Part shown: positions 32,105 through 44,529 of the stretch, piece by piece
Numbering within the stretch: the first letter of the stretch is position 1
Layout: the number at the start of each line of letters is the position of its first letter
From: Agroathelia rolfsii
Lineage: Eukaryota > Basidiomycota > Agaricomycetes > Amylocorticiales > Amylocorticiaceae
DNA: 64,000 nucleotides
Assembly: GCA_018343915.1 (NCBI GenBank)
Contig: JABRWF010000007.1
Span: forward strand, 620,001 to 684,000
Direction: 5' to 3'
Notes under the pieces: model-generated
Told to the model about the DNA's origin: nothing
The model's input: the letters and a program-made list of their open reading frames with translations, nothing else
Database searches by the model: none
Program-made: the position numbers and the translations under genes

Positions 32105-34923
32105 ATGCAGGGCGTCTGGAGAAGAGCCCAGAGTAACTCTCTGGCCTCTCTCGCTCGTCAGCAACAATGCCAACGGCAGCCATTAGCACTACACCGCGCA
32201 TTGAGAGCATCCCGGACATTTGCCGCAGATGCAAGGAGCGCTGCAGCACCCCCTCCCCCTCCCCCACTGAGGCCCTCTAATCCATACGTTCGGAAGCTCA
32301 AGAAAGTAGCACGCTTTACCGGCTTCGCTGTGCTGTCTGCCGTGGGCGGTGTCATTGCCCTTGGTACAGGCATATTCATCCACGACGCATTCACGTACAC
32401 GGACAAGCACGTCGATCGCGTGCCCGTCAATCCGCTCGCACTGAATCCAGAACGTGGTGGGCCCAAGAATCTACCCATTATCAGCCATCTTGTAGATGAT
32501 GAAGAGGACGAAGAGCAGGCTGCACTGTCGAGGAAGCCCAAGTTGGTTATTGTTGGGGCTGGCTGGGGTGTATGTATACAAGTCGATGCTTGGGCGCATT
32601 TAACACTGAGTTTTTATCCCTAAATATCGTCGCTTTAGGCCGTCTCCTTACTAAAGACACTTCATCCCGGCGATTATCATGTCACTGTCATCTCTCCCGA
32701 AACATTCAACACGTTCACACCACTACTTCCTTGTATGTTCTGTTCTCGTTTGTAGCCTATGAAACAGCGACTAAACGAACGATTGAACAGCTGCTGCTGT
32801 CGGTACGGTCCAGGTTAGGTCACTCATCGAACCCATACGCAAGATTATCGCTCGTCTCCGTGGTCACTTTGTTTGTGGCAAGGCTGTCGACTTGGTCATG
32901 TCCGAACGCTTACTCGAGGTCGAAACGGTCAGCTCAACGGATAGATCCGAACGTATATATATCCCGTATGAATCATATTCCTTGCATTCCGTAGCATCTT
33001 GTTAATGGTTCATTCTCAGGTATGATAAATTGATTATAGCTGTTGGTTCTACCTCGAGCACACACGGCGTCCCCGGTTTGGAACATTGCTACCAGCTCAA
33101 GACGATTGGCGATGCTCAAGGTATACGGCGCAGGATCATGGGTATGGCGGTTGTTTCTTGCTTGAGTGTTTACCTCATTCTGATATTTCATCCTTACAGA
33201 CAACTTTGAAACGGCTAGTCTACCGACGACAACTCCCGAAGAACGCAGACGTCTCTTGAGCTTTGTCGTCTGTGGTGGTGGTCCCACGGGTGTCGAAACG
33301 GCTGCTGTAAGTCTTGTTGCAGCGTCTGCAGTTGTGGGTTAATTATCCGTTGACTTTTGGGAAACCATGTTTGTAGGAGATCTATGACTTCTGCCAGGAG
33401 GACATCATGAACTACGTAGGTTGCTTTTTTTTTTTTTAACTGAATCTTGATCTTACAGATGGCTGACCATATATCGCAGTATCCTAAGATATGCCGCGAA
33501 GAAGTTTCGATCCATGTCATTCAGTCCAGGGAACACATCTTGAACACGGTATAACTCTAGGATGTGTTTTCTGCATGCATTATTTTCTGATAGTGCATCT
33601 TAGTACTCGGAGGCCATCTCTAAATATGCAGAGGTGAGCAAGATAGCCCTTGTTGGTGGCTGTTCGTACAATGCTGATAACATTCGCAGAGTAAATTCGA
33701 GCGTGATGGTGTTGATTTGGTTACTTCGGCTCGGTAATTAATTGCATCATACTTCCCTTGACCTTTCATTGCAGTGCTAATAGTATATTTGCCTCAGTGT
33801 TGCATCTGTTCATCCTGATCACGTCGTATACACAACGCGCACTCCGGAAGGCAAAACAGTGGAGCACACTCTCCCTACAAACTTTGTTCTTTGGTCCACG
33901 GGTATTGCGATGAACCCCTTCACACAAAGGGTGTCCAACTTGCTACCTAATCAGGTTCACAAGAAGGCCATTGTGGTTGATGCTCACCTTCGTGTCAAGG
34001 GTGCTCCTCTGGGTACTGTTTACGCTATTGGGGATGCATCCACTGTAGGTTTGGTTTCGATTACAGAGATGAGAGCTGTATTGTAACTTTTCTATTCTTA
34101 CACAGATTGAGACAAACATTATTAGCCACTTTATGGAGCTCGTCGAAGAGGCGGATCAGGATAAAAACGGCAAGATTGATTTCAAGGAGTGGGAACACAT
34201 GGGCAAGTCCCTCCAGCCACGTCTCTCTTCTCTTGAACGATAGTATTCAATCCAACTTCTCTATTCCAGTCACCCGTATCAAGACTCGTATTCCTATGGC
34301 AGAAACACATCTAACCAAGATGCGAACACTTTTTGAATCTTACGACTCGGACAAGGATGATAGTCTTACTCTGAACGAGCTCGCTGCGCTTCTCCAGGAT
34401 CTTGGAAAGAAGCTCACCGCCTTGCCTGCTGTACGTGCCTATTCATGAATGCCTGTTTGTATATGCTCTTAGACTCGCACACAACTCACGTCTCTTCCTG
34501 TCTCATGTACACAGACCGCCCAAGTCGCCTCCCAACAAGGCAAATACCTCGGCGCGAAATTCAACAAGCTCGCTAGGCGAGCACCGACGCTGATCGAAAA
34601 CGGCCTCACGGTCGAGACGGCCGAGGATACGCTCACGAAGCCGTTCCGATACCTGCACCTTGGCAGTTTGGCCTATATCGGTAACGCGGCCGTGTTCGAC
34701 CTCGGCAGGACGAGCTTCATGGGCGGTCTGTTGGCTATGTATGCCTGGCGAAGTGTTTACTGGAGCGAGCAAGTCAGTGCGCGCACGAGGAGTTTGTTGA
34801 TGATTGATTGGATTATTAGGTGTGTGGATTTTTGTTTTCTTATTTCTCTTGGCCGTCGATTTATGTCGCTAATGGGTGTTTCTTATTAGGGGCGTGTGGG
34901 GACGTGACCTCTCAAAACTTTAA
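32105..34923 (+). CDS. External alternative NADH dehydrogenase with EF hands (NDE-type)
   Basis: This type II NADH dehydrogenase oxidises NADH and passes electrons to ubiquinone without pumping protons. It has an Arg-rich mitochondrial targeting sequence (MQGVWRRAQSNSLASLARQQ), then a membrane segment (GFAVLSAVGGVIALGTGIFI) that would anchor it in the inner membrane. The FAD site is KLVIVGAGWGAVSLLKTL, with ETFNTFTPLLP following. The NADH site is FVVCGGGPTGVETAAEIYDF, and TVYAIGDAST is the second FAD motif. Between them and the C-terminal membrane-binding end (FRYLHLGSLAYIGNAAVFDL) lie two EF-hand loops, DQDKNGKIDFKE and DSDKDDSLTLNE. Both keep most calcium ligands. This fits the calcium-responsive external enzymes of fungi and plants. 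The last intron splits the RGVWGRDLSKL end; stop 34921-34923. Confidence 0.9.
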
Positions 34924-36389
34924 TCTTGAACACTCATTTCCTTTCGATTTCTCCTTTCCTCTTTGCATCTTCTTCGGTGATGTACCGTAATATAAATAAT
35001 GGATAGAATTAGCGAAACCAACCATCGCCAACTTTTCTAGCCGTTATTATCTATGTGTGATGACTTCAAGCTTCAGGCATGTTCTTAGCGATTGGAATCC
35101 TTATTCTGAAAAAGAGGTAGAGGATAATCGATGATCGATTAATCGGTCTTGTCCATATATGCCATATTTGAAATTTCAGCTATCGGTGAGCACTGTGACA
35201 TACGCGTTTGTATTCATAGTTTCAAGTCCCTCTTCAGACACAATGTCCACGAAGCTGAGTATATGTCGCGAGGGAGTTCCTTCACAGTGTAATATAAAAC
35301 CACCTCACCAATACTTATCACCAGTATGAACAATGCATCGTGCGTTCATGTCTAGCTCAAGAAGCGAGTCAATACGTTGCTGGATTAACGGCGTATGCAA
35401 TTCAAGAGGAAATAGTCCCGTGAAGACGGACATTACAGGGAATTCGGCTTCTCTATTCTGTGGCAGGCCATACCCATCATTCAATGAAGCTATCTGTATA
35501 CTAGAGATGTTTTATATAGACCAGCCAGCAGCGTGAATATTCTTGCTGCTGATGTGCTGTGAGATAGGCATCGGTTTGGTGGAGTATAGTACATCATGTA
35601 TGCTGATGTTAATGATGATGATGATGCCGCGGGTTGTCAGTGCTACTAGTATACACAGAAATCTACTGCGATCGTTACGTGTTTATGGTGCGATAGCTCG
35701 GGGTTGATACTGAATGCTAGTACTATATATAGATGTTTATGCAGCTTGAATTTCAGGCTATTATCGAAGATATTCCATATTATATGGTAATCCGAGTCTC
35801 TCAAGTCCATATATAGCTCCAGCCGCCTACCGTAGTACACAACTAGCTTTCAATTGAGTCTCTTTCAAGTTGTCCAAGATCCTGTAAACACTACCCTTTT
35901 ATATGATCAATTAGTCAGCGCTTATATAGTAATCTAGCATCCATTTGGATGTATTGTTGTACTGTGTTACAATTGCTCAATAATAGCGTTCAATTCGTTG
36001 GGTCACCGAAACTTTCTACTAGTAAACTCTAGGAGTCATGACATGTGCTAGTAATCCATCCTGAATCGCAATTAGAAAATGTAATATGATTGGGTTGAAA
36101 TTTGCTTGTAATACGATATACACTTGATGGGTAATAATGGATAATAAATGTTACGGCAAAAAAGTACTTGGATGAAAGAGGTAGAAAAGACCAGAAACCA
36201 AAGAAATATGGGGAGGAATGTGCGATATATGAATGGATAATATCAATGTGAGAGCAGTGTGTGATAATACATGCCAAGTACCTTTTGGTGGTGGGGGTAA
36301 GAGCGTCAGGTGGGATAAAGAAGAAATCCAATGGTAGGTAGAAGAAAAAAGAAAAATAGTCTCCCTTGCCAAAGCAAAACAGCTGTCCA
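34924..36389. other. Convergent intergenic region, NDE to SAP-kinase
   Basis: Two genes converge here. AT-rich sequence, a short GAT microsatellite near 35611-35628 and no supported gene. Presumably it holds both 3' UTRs. Confidence 0.45.
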
Positions 36390-39300
36390 TTATCGCGACT
36401 CAGCAACAAGGACTTCCAGCTCTTGAACAACCTCCGACATCGTAGGCCGGTCTTGAGGGTCCTGTGCCCACATTCGTTCTATAAGATCCACAATGCCGGG
36501 GCACCATTGTTTCTTAAGACCCGAAATAGACGGCCTGTGCAAAATTCATTCTTGTTTAGGTATGCTCGACAACATCGGAATATTATCATCCTGACCTTTG
36601 ACGCTTTGCTCCTACAGCCTCGTAGATGGCGTGCTCGTTCATGCCCTCCCACGGGAACTTCTTATTTGGCACATGCCATTGAAGGATTTCCCAGTAAACC
36701 ATAGCGCATGAGAACACATCCACTTTGTGGTTGTACTTCGGATGCGCGTGCCATAGTTCGGGAGCCTGCCAGTTAACAGTGCCGACAAGGCTGCGGACCA
36801 TGGAACGCGTGGACTGCTTGACCTTCGCAAGACCAAAGTCGGCAATCTTGGCGGTGCCCCGTGACGTGATAAGGATATTGGACGATTTGCAGTCACGGTG
36901 GATGATGGATGGCTTGCTCGAGTGCAAATACTCAAGACCATGTGCAATATCAAGCATGATGTTCAGTACTCGATAAAGGGTAGGGGGCGGGACGTTACGG
37001 ATGTAGTCGAAGAGGTCGCCATTGGAGCATAGTTCACTGACAATCATGACCGGCACATCCTTGGTATTCTCGGGGATACTAACACCAAGCTGTACGGATA
37101 TGAAGATTCAGATCCGAATAACGCATTTGTCTATCGACTGCACTTACAAACCGGACAATGTTCGGGTGATTGAAGCCACCGAGGAGCTTGAGTTCTTTGA
37201 TGTCCACTGTAAAATAATGTGAGCTCCAGATAACGTTGAACCAAAAAGCATAGATTGACTAACTGGCACTCAGTGTTCCTCTGAATTCGGAGATTGCAAT
37301 CTTGCGGCCTTTAAATTTACCGATAAATACGTCCTTGAATCCTCCGCTGCCAATCTTCTCGAGCTTAGTCAGCTTATCCGGTGGTATTTCCCGATCTACC
37401 AGCCCCAAGCTCTCCAAATCAAGCTCGACCTCAGGCTCAGACTCTTTTGGATGGCCGGAGACGGGGGGAGTACGGGGCTCATCGAGGTGAACACGGTCAG
37501 AAGCAGTGCGATCCAAAACAGGTGTCTTTGGTATGGGTGTTAGACTAGAGCTCTTGGTTCCTCTGCGACGAGTCTTCCGAGCAGTGGACGGGGGCCTGAG
37601 AGTGCCGGTGGACGAAGGGGGTGGGCGAGCTTGGATGTTACGCCATTGAAGTAAAGAAGCAGCGAGCTGAGGCTTCGTGCCGTCGGTTGAAAGGTCTCGT
37701 GCTTCGCAAAGCTTGACCAGATCATCCCGCCGAAGGCGAATAAGGGATTTCTTGGTGGCTTCAGCAAGATCGACTATATAATGGTCAGCAGATGGAGCAA
37801 CATAGGTAACATATAAACCCACTTTCTTCCTCCATAGTCTCCTCCTCCTCCTCCTCTTCTTCTTCTTCCCCGTCATTTCCCTTGTCATCTTCCTCGTCGA
37901 CCTCAGCCTCTTCCTCAGGATTGACTTCGTCGTCGTCATCGTCGTCGTCCTCTTCCTCATTCGTATCTCCTTCTCCAATATCGTCCTCTTCCTCTTCCTC
38001 GGCTTCCTCCTCCTCAAGCTCCTCCCCAACCACAACGCCACTCCTGAGTACCATGGGCTCATCGACCGCAATCGGTGGATTTCCGTCGCCCATTAGTGTC
38101 TCGGTTTCCGAGTCGTCTTCAGCCTCAGCCTCATCGTCGCCATCGCTCTCGCTAGGAGGCGTATGCATCTGAGCATTCCGTGACCTGAGACGATCCTTGA
38201 GCGGAGTCTTGCGGGCACGGGGTGTTGGAGGAGTCGACGCAAGTTGATCGATCTCTTCATCATCGTCGTCATTGTCGTCAGCCAGCTCGTCCACCTCATC
38301 GTCATCTATCACGATCTCATCCAAATCGATATCCTCCTGAGCGCCATGGCTTTTGAGGTGAGATGATCCTTGGCTGCTGCCATTGGAAGGGAGGCGCTTC
38401 CGATACTCGCGTTTATTACGTAATCGAGTAGGGCTGGGGCTTGTGGCTGAAATGGATGCCAACTTTTCCTCGAGCTCTGACAAATCGGTCAGGTCGCTCA
38501 TCATGCCCACATCGACATTGGTGCTCTGAAGACGCGTCCTCGGCCTGGATGTATGTGATTCCGCAGAGACCTTTCTTGAGCGCGTACGAGTGGCAGGAGG
38601 AGATGGTAACGTCGCATGCCGCGATATGAGAGGAGTGGAGTTAGCCATGTTCCGTGTAGGTGACGAACTAGAGATCAACCAACAGTCAGAGATTATTGCT
38701 TCTCAATCAAATGAATCAGATTAAGGGATACTAACCCCGTATCCGGACTTGATGAGCCACTTGGACTACTATCATTTGATGCAGCTCCGTTGCTCATAGA
38801 CGTACACCGATTGCTCTTCAGCGGCCTTGATCGTACTTTCGGCATAAGATCATTAACGGTCGCACGACGCCGCAGGAGGTTGGACGCATGTGCATTGGGG
38901 CGTATGGGACTAGGTAAGAATCCCTCTGTAGCTTCATCGCCTCCTTCGTCCGAGGAGTACTCGCTCACAGTCAAAACACTTAACGGTGATGATGGGGGTG
39001 GTGCAGCATCATCACCATCCGCATCATCTCTAATGGATATTATGGCGTGAATCAACTGCAGCTTTGTCTGAGACTCGGCATCACCAGAGAGACCAGCCAA
39101 GTGATAGAGACGGATAAGATCGTCCTTGAGAAGTCGCCGCAGTTGTTTTTCTGTGGCTTCGGAAATGAAAAAATCATCCGCTAATTTTTTGGATGGCGCG
39201 GATGAACTTGGGCGCTTATTTAGTGAAAATTGAATTGTACGTACAGGATTCATGCTCAGCACTCTCTGCATCCTCATCAGGAGAAATTTCGACTTCTTCT

Positions 39301-39812
39301 GAGTTAACGGACAATGGGTATGAGGATCCATCCATTTGTGTAGCGCTATGACCGTCGTCACTAGCTTCGCTGCTGCCACTGGACGATGTAGATCTCATCG
39401 AGCGCTGGCGCTTAGCCTGACGCTTTGCATTGTTATGAAAAGGGGCATTTTCGCCCGAGTTAGCAACCCGTTTGCGCTTTTCACCGGTCTGTATGCGCAT
39501 CTCTTCTTGCCCTTCTGAGGAATATTGGATTTTCTCAGCGGGATGATTACGGGCTGGAAGACGCCGCAAGTTATGAGGAATAAGGCCAAGAATTTGACGT
39601 CGTTGGCTGCTCGGTCCGTCTGAAGAACGCGGCGAACTAGACGAGGATGCAAGGGAAGAAGATGTATTTGAACTTCCACGCGAAGATGTCAATCTAGACC
39701 TAGAAAGAGCAGCAAGGACGCGTTTGCGTGACGATGGTGAACCTCTGAGCGCGTATTTTCTATGTATATCCGAGGACGTCACGCGGTGAGTAGGACGGTA
39801 CTGCTGGGCCAT
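36390..39812 (-). CDS. Protein kinase with SAP-like motifs and long acidic region
   Basis: The N terminus (MAQQYRPTHRVTSSDIHRKY) is basic, Ser-rich and has nuclear-localisation-like runs (KRKR, AKRQAKRQR). A SAP-like helix pair follows (RRLLKDDLIRLYHLAGLSGD), then a very acidic Glu/Asp stretch encoded near 37830-38000, then a second SAP-like motif (RLRRDDLVKLCEARDLSTDG). The C-terminal kinase resembles TKL kinases: glycine loop GSGGFKDVFIGKF, alpha-C IKELKLL, catalytic loop IIHRDCKSSNILI, DFGLAKV, GTVNWQAPE and DVFSCAMVYWEI. The usual beta-3 lysine is replaced by Ser (RKIAISEF), while a Lys follows the Phe of the glycine loop, the WNK position. Stop at 36390-36392 after VAESR. SAP motifs bind DNA or chromatin, so a nuclear role is likely; substrate unknown. 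About eight exons. Confidence 0.82.
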
Positions 39813-40225
39813 TGACAATATAAGGTGAACAATAGGACGTGGTCAGCCGTGGCAACTACAGCGCGTGTTGTGGGGCTCGGGCAGGTAGATGACTAGGCAG
39901 AATAGTATACTAAGATAGCAACGATGCAGATGGCAGTAGCATGCAGAACACCGCTAAAGAATAGGCCCGTCGTCGTCGTCGCGGAGAGAGTCGAACTTGT
40001 TTGGCCATTGTTTGGCCATCGGATTCCAGATTTGCCACAATGCATCACCACATCAGTGGCTATGCTACACTGCCACATTGCCACAGTTACAGCCACAAGC
40101 TACGTATTGCAAGAAACGTCATTGGCATACTACGGGTTATAGCTACCAACGTGCGCTATATTATGCGATAATGGGTATACTAGTCCTCTATGTCATGTAA
40201 CTGTTGTACAAAAATTAGAATCACC
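39813..40225. other. Intergenic, 5' of the SAP-kinase gene
   Basis: This is presumably the promoter of the SAP-kinase gene and the 3' flank of the next minus-strand gene. Several CACATTGCCAC/ATTGCC-like words occur at 40065-40090 but no named site could be assigned. Confidence 0.4.
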
Positions 40226-41765
40226 TCATGCTGGGTGCCGTTGCATATATTCTAGATCTCTTTCACGCCTCCTTTCTACGTCGTAGACATCTTTGAATTT
40301 ACCGCCTATGATGTTAGGATACAAGGCAGACCCTGGATTTCGACGGAAACGAGTTTCCCAGCGCGCAATTTTATCCCATGTCGATTGTAGATCAAACGTA
40401 TTTGCCTGAAAGGAAAAGGTGAAACAAGTGCACAAGTTACGTCTAAACAAATGGCACGCACAAATTCCGCCTCTCTTTTAGCCCGAGCTTCGTCTCGCAT
40501 CCTATTCAACTCCTTCCGCCTTTCTTCGTCCTTCTGTGTTTTAGATATGCCTCGAGGCGCAGACCCCTGGGCAACAAGTCAGTCTAGACCTCGGAAGGAG
40601 CTAAATATCGTAGATTTACGTACTTTGTTGAATAGTTCGGCGTAAATAGACGAGTTGCTTAGGTCGACGTCTGTTCCCATTGGCTTGCGAGGCAAAGGCT
40701 TCGTGGACTTGGTAGCCGCCGCAATTTCCATGGCTTTGCGTGTTACATCCGCTTCCACAGGCGCGTTGGTGTTGACAGGAGTGCCGGCGCTTGTAGGTGT
40801 GCTGCTAGATTGTGTGGGAGGAACCTTATTTTTCTTGATTGGAGGTAGCTTGGGCCTCTTTGGTACGGGCGCGGGATCGCCCTGTACTGCTGGGGCAGAA
40901 GTAGATATAATAGGAGTTGCGGGTGACTTGGACTGATCTTGTTTTGTAGCACCCTACACATGCGAGGTCATAAGTTAGTAAGAAAAACTAAGCCGGCAGG
41001 ACACACTTCTTTCGGTCCCTCGCTTTCGCCAATTTTGAGTGGCTTCTTTGACGAGGAAGCTGAAGACTTGGCTTCTTGAATGGATGCTGCAGCGATTTTA
41101 CCCTCGTCCCGGGCTGGGATCACTTCCCTCTCCTTGCCTTTGCCTCGTGCGGTAGCCGATGTTGTACCGGCCTTGGACTTGGTAGATGCAGCCTTGGGCT
41201 TCGCAGTAGCTTTCTTGGAGCTCTTTGCTGCCTTGGAGGAGGCCTTACGAGACTTGGCCGTTTCCCTCTGGGATACGACATCCACCTCTTCGTCTTCGTC
41301 GTCATAGTCAGATTCAGGCGTAGCGGTCCTCGGTCTCCTAATTAAGCCAACTCCATCATCAGAGCGACGGCTACCTGCGCGCGATAATGATGGACGATGC
41401 TCGTCATGGTCGGACCCCATGCCGTCCTCACTCTCGACGTCCACCTTGGGCTCTCCTCTACCTTCCTCTGCTTCCTCGTCCGAGGATATAGCAGCTGCCA
41501 GTCGTCGCCTTCGAGATTTGTTTAACCTCGCTGGGACAACATTAGCGGTGGCATCTTCTTCGTTTTGCGAGTCCACATCGCTGAGTACAGGGCCATGTCT
41601 CTTGCGCTTCGTAGGGGGTGCCGCAATTTCGTCTTCTTCCACGTCCGAATCATCATTCCTAGACCGTGTTGATGCTAGCGACGACTTGCGTTTGGATGGA
41701 CCGGCAAAAGAAGAGCCGCCCACGCCTTCCGAGTATTTTTCAATAGGTTTCACGTATGGAGACAT
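40226..41765 (-). CDS. Highly charged, probably nuclear protein of unknown function
   Basis: Starting MSPYVKPIEKYSEGVGGSSF, the protein is about 470 residues in at least four exons. Its first half is low-complexity, with acidic patches (SDVEEDE, SSDEEAEEGRG, ESDYDDEDEEVDVV) alternating with basic ones (KRKRHG, NKSRRRRLAA), then a Lys/Ala/Ser-rich stretch (KSSKKATAKPKAASTKSKAG) like a histone-tail or AT-hook-poor chromatin protein. The C-terminal part is more ordered: a probable coiled coil (KDEERRKELNRMRDEARAKR) and then FDLQSTWDKIARWETRF and YPNIIGGKFKDVYDVERRRE before the stop at 40226. I do not recognise the family. Chromatin or RNA association is inference from composition. It lies head-to-tail with the SAP-kinase gene, also predicted nuclear. 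Confidence 0.7.
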
Positions 41766-42909
41766 AATATGAGAAATGGATATCCTAGTATAGCTGCTGC
41801 TGTGGTGACACCTTGCTCGCGGGCAGTGGAAGAGTTGTCTGCTGCCACAATTATGTAAGCAATAGGTACTTTGAAGCTGTGGCTTGAGTGTGGCAGCTTA
41901 TCTCGTGCTGCCTGGCAACTCACATAATATCGCTCGTTCCCCGCTGAATGAAATGAAAATTAAGATCGGCCTAAAACTGCTAAAAATTCTTGCCGCAGGA
42001 ATCAGTTATGATTGCTACAGGTAGCGATCTGAATGAAACCTTCTCAGCTTCAAGTTCTCGTTGCGGCTCCATTTTATTTTCCAATTCTGCTCTTTACTAA
42101 ATAAGCTTTGGACATTTGAATGTCTTCCTAAGAGGGCTCTCACAATCTTCCAAAGGATACCACTCAGTTGATCAACGAAGACAGTCAGTGGTATGCTACA
42201 AGGGCTTCCGATTAGAGTCCTCAAGTAGCAGCCAAAAGTTCAGCTGTGTTTGCATAAGCCCAAGCTCCACCAGCTTCCGTCAGCGAACATAGCACACTGA
42301 CGCCATGTCTGACGAGTAGAGTATTCAGAGCCCCATATGGAGGACGCTTTTACTTCATTTGTGTCGCAATACATGCAGTCATTCGTAGCAATCTGGGGCA
42401 AATACATATACCAGATTTTTTTTTATCATTATCTCCAATTGATGGTGTGTTAGTGCTCTGTCGGAAGTATCAGGGATGTGCCTCGATAGCCAATGAGCAT
42501 TTTATTTGCCGGCGGCAGCCTACCCCAGATTATCGCCAAGGACCCGTGTCTGGCCAATGGAATGAATTGGTTGCACTTATATTTTTGATAATTAGTGCGC
42601 AAACGTGGGCTGTAAACTGCAGGTACACAGCTGACACGGGTCCCGTTTCAGGCAGGTGAACCTGCATAAGTGGAAAGCAATGGGGTAACTGAACAAGCCC
42701 CGAGCGTTCGGCCGTAAGCGATGCTTCTTTGTGACTAAAACTCGTTACACGGTAACGATGTGGGGCGTCGGACCGAAGTTCATTTCGCTCGGAGCATATC
42801 CAGCTCAGCCTCGACCTCTGCTCAAATTCAGCGTTCACAACTTTCTCTCCATCTTCCATTTCCCATTCCCATATACGTGTCTTTTCACTCTATACTCTAC
42901 TCTACAGGC
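41766..42909. other. Divergent intergenic region, charged protein / SDR
   Basis: No gene is supported. It holds a CCAAT-containing stretch (ggccaatgg at 42552-42560) and a 10-bp inverted pair, gacccgtgtc at 42541-42550 and gacacgggtc at 42633-42642. Both could be promoter elements of either flanking gene. Confidence 0.4.
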
Positions 42910-44529
42910 ATGGCATCAACAGCTATTCTCGCTCGCAAAGCACCTGCACTCAGCCGTGCAGTCATCGTACGCAGTTCCAATGCGACTTCGTCGCGGTGGA
43001 GCATGATGCAGACGCGTCTGAACAGCTCTGCTGCACCGACAGCGAGCGTTAAGCCACGCACTCTTCCCAGTTTTTCTATGGAGAACAAGGTGCATATACG
43101 AATGTCTCTCACACTTCAAATGCCATATTAAATGGGGTATTTTAGGTTTGCATGGTTACCGGAGCTGCACGCGGCCTTGGTTATGAATTTTGCCGTGCTT
43201 TTGTTGACTCGTGAGCATATAGCTAGTGTCTGCCGAAGCATGGGTTCAAGACTGAACTAATTTGCTCATAGTGGATGCAACTCGCTGGCTATCCTCGACC
43301 TGAAACAAGAAGAAGCTGCCAAAGCCGCTGAAGAACTTTCCAATGCCTTCCGCTCCGGTACGTCTGCCTTGTTATCCTAGTTTGCCACTAAATCTCATTC
43401 GTTTTCAATGTAGCCAATCCCGAAGTTGACCCAGAGTCCCTGAGGATTATTGGTTTGGGATGCGATGTCTCTTCGGAGCGATCAGTGCAAAAGGCATTCA
43501 ACGAAACGATGGACACTTTTGGCCGCATTGACGCAGTTGTTGCTTCTGCAGGTTCGATCTGCTCCCAAATGCATATTTCTGCTTTACTCTTACTGACTAA
43601 TCTGTTTGTCCCTTGCAGGTATCGTTGAAAACTACTCTGCTTTCGAGTGCGTGCAATCCTTATCTTTCTGTGTAGCTATCGACTGAATTGTCCTTATCTA
43701 GTTATCCCTTCGACCGCATCAAGCGTTTGTATGACATCAACGTTCACGGCGCTTTCTTCACGGCACGTGAAGCAGCGCGCAACATGATTCCTCAGGGTGG
43801 AGGATCAGTTGTTTTGGTTTCATCCATGTCTGCCAATGTACGTCCACTATGTGACGTCATTAACATGACTACATATGGCTCAGCTGCTGACGTAATAATA
43901 TACAGATCGTCAACATTCCTCAGGTTAGCTTACTCTGAAAATGTAGCCGGTGTCTGGGATTGTGTTTCAACTGACCCTCATTTCTTGTAGCCTCAAACAC
44001 CCTACAATGCATCAAAAGCCGGTACGTTTCTTTTTTTGTGAGATGTATAGAGTTGAATATCGATATCTTATGGACTCGATTTCTGCCTTGCAGCTGTCAA
44101 GCATATGGCGTCCTCACTAGCTGTCGAGTGGGCCAAGAAGGGCGTGCGCGTGAACGTTCTGAGGTAAGCATCGCTTAATGGCAAGAAACAAGCTCCGCGC
44201 TCACTAGAGTTCTTTTTCCAGTCCCGGATACATGCTTACCAAACTCACAAAGACCATTTTAGCGCACGATCAAGACCTCAAGGTGCGTTCTAGTCGATGC
44301 TATTAGCTGAGTGATACTGACGACATTACAGAAAACATGGGAAAGCCTGACGCCAATGGGTAAAATGGGAGAGCCAGAAGATCTTGCGGTATGCGACCCG
44401 ACTTGTTCGCTTTTGGATTGCTGACCTAATGGACATTTTTAGGGTGCTGTCGTTTTCCTGGCCAGTGATGCATCCCGATTCATGACTGGATCGGAGATTC
44501 GTGTGGACGGTGGCTACTGCATCATCTAA
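42910..44529 (+). CDS. Short-chain dehydrogenase/reductase, sorbose/xylulose reductase-like
   Basis: This classical SDR of about 325 residues uses NAD(P)H. A Ser/Arg-rich N-terminal extension (MASTAILARKAPALSRAVIV, WSMMQTRLNSSAA) looks like a mitochondrial presequence. The cofactor loop is VCMVTGAARGLGYEF; then CDVSSERSVQKAF, IDAVVASAGIVENYSAF, the helix containing YDINVHGAFFTAREAARNM, the catalytic Ser in VVLVSSMSANIVN, the YNASK Tyr/Lys pair, and VNVLSPGYMLTKLT. The end is GSEIRVDGGYCII with the stop at 44527-44529. The exon/intron chain has about ten short exons. The usual NAG motif is ASAG. Fungal relatives reduce sugars such as L-sorbose or L-xylulose, but the substrate cannot be read from sequence alone. 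It stands between two regulatory genes with no pathway partner nearby. Confidence 0.88.

Noticed and set aside
37882..38172. Ser-rich plus-strand open frame
   Set aside because: It is the antisense of the Glu/Asp-coding repeat of the SAP-kinase gene; the codon pattern explains the long frame.
42541..42642. 10-bp inverted pair gacccgtgtc / gacacgggtc
   Set aside because: Too short and too far apart to call an element; mentioned only as part of the intergenic description.
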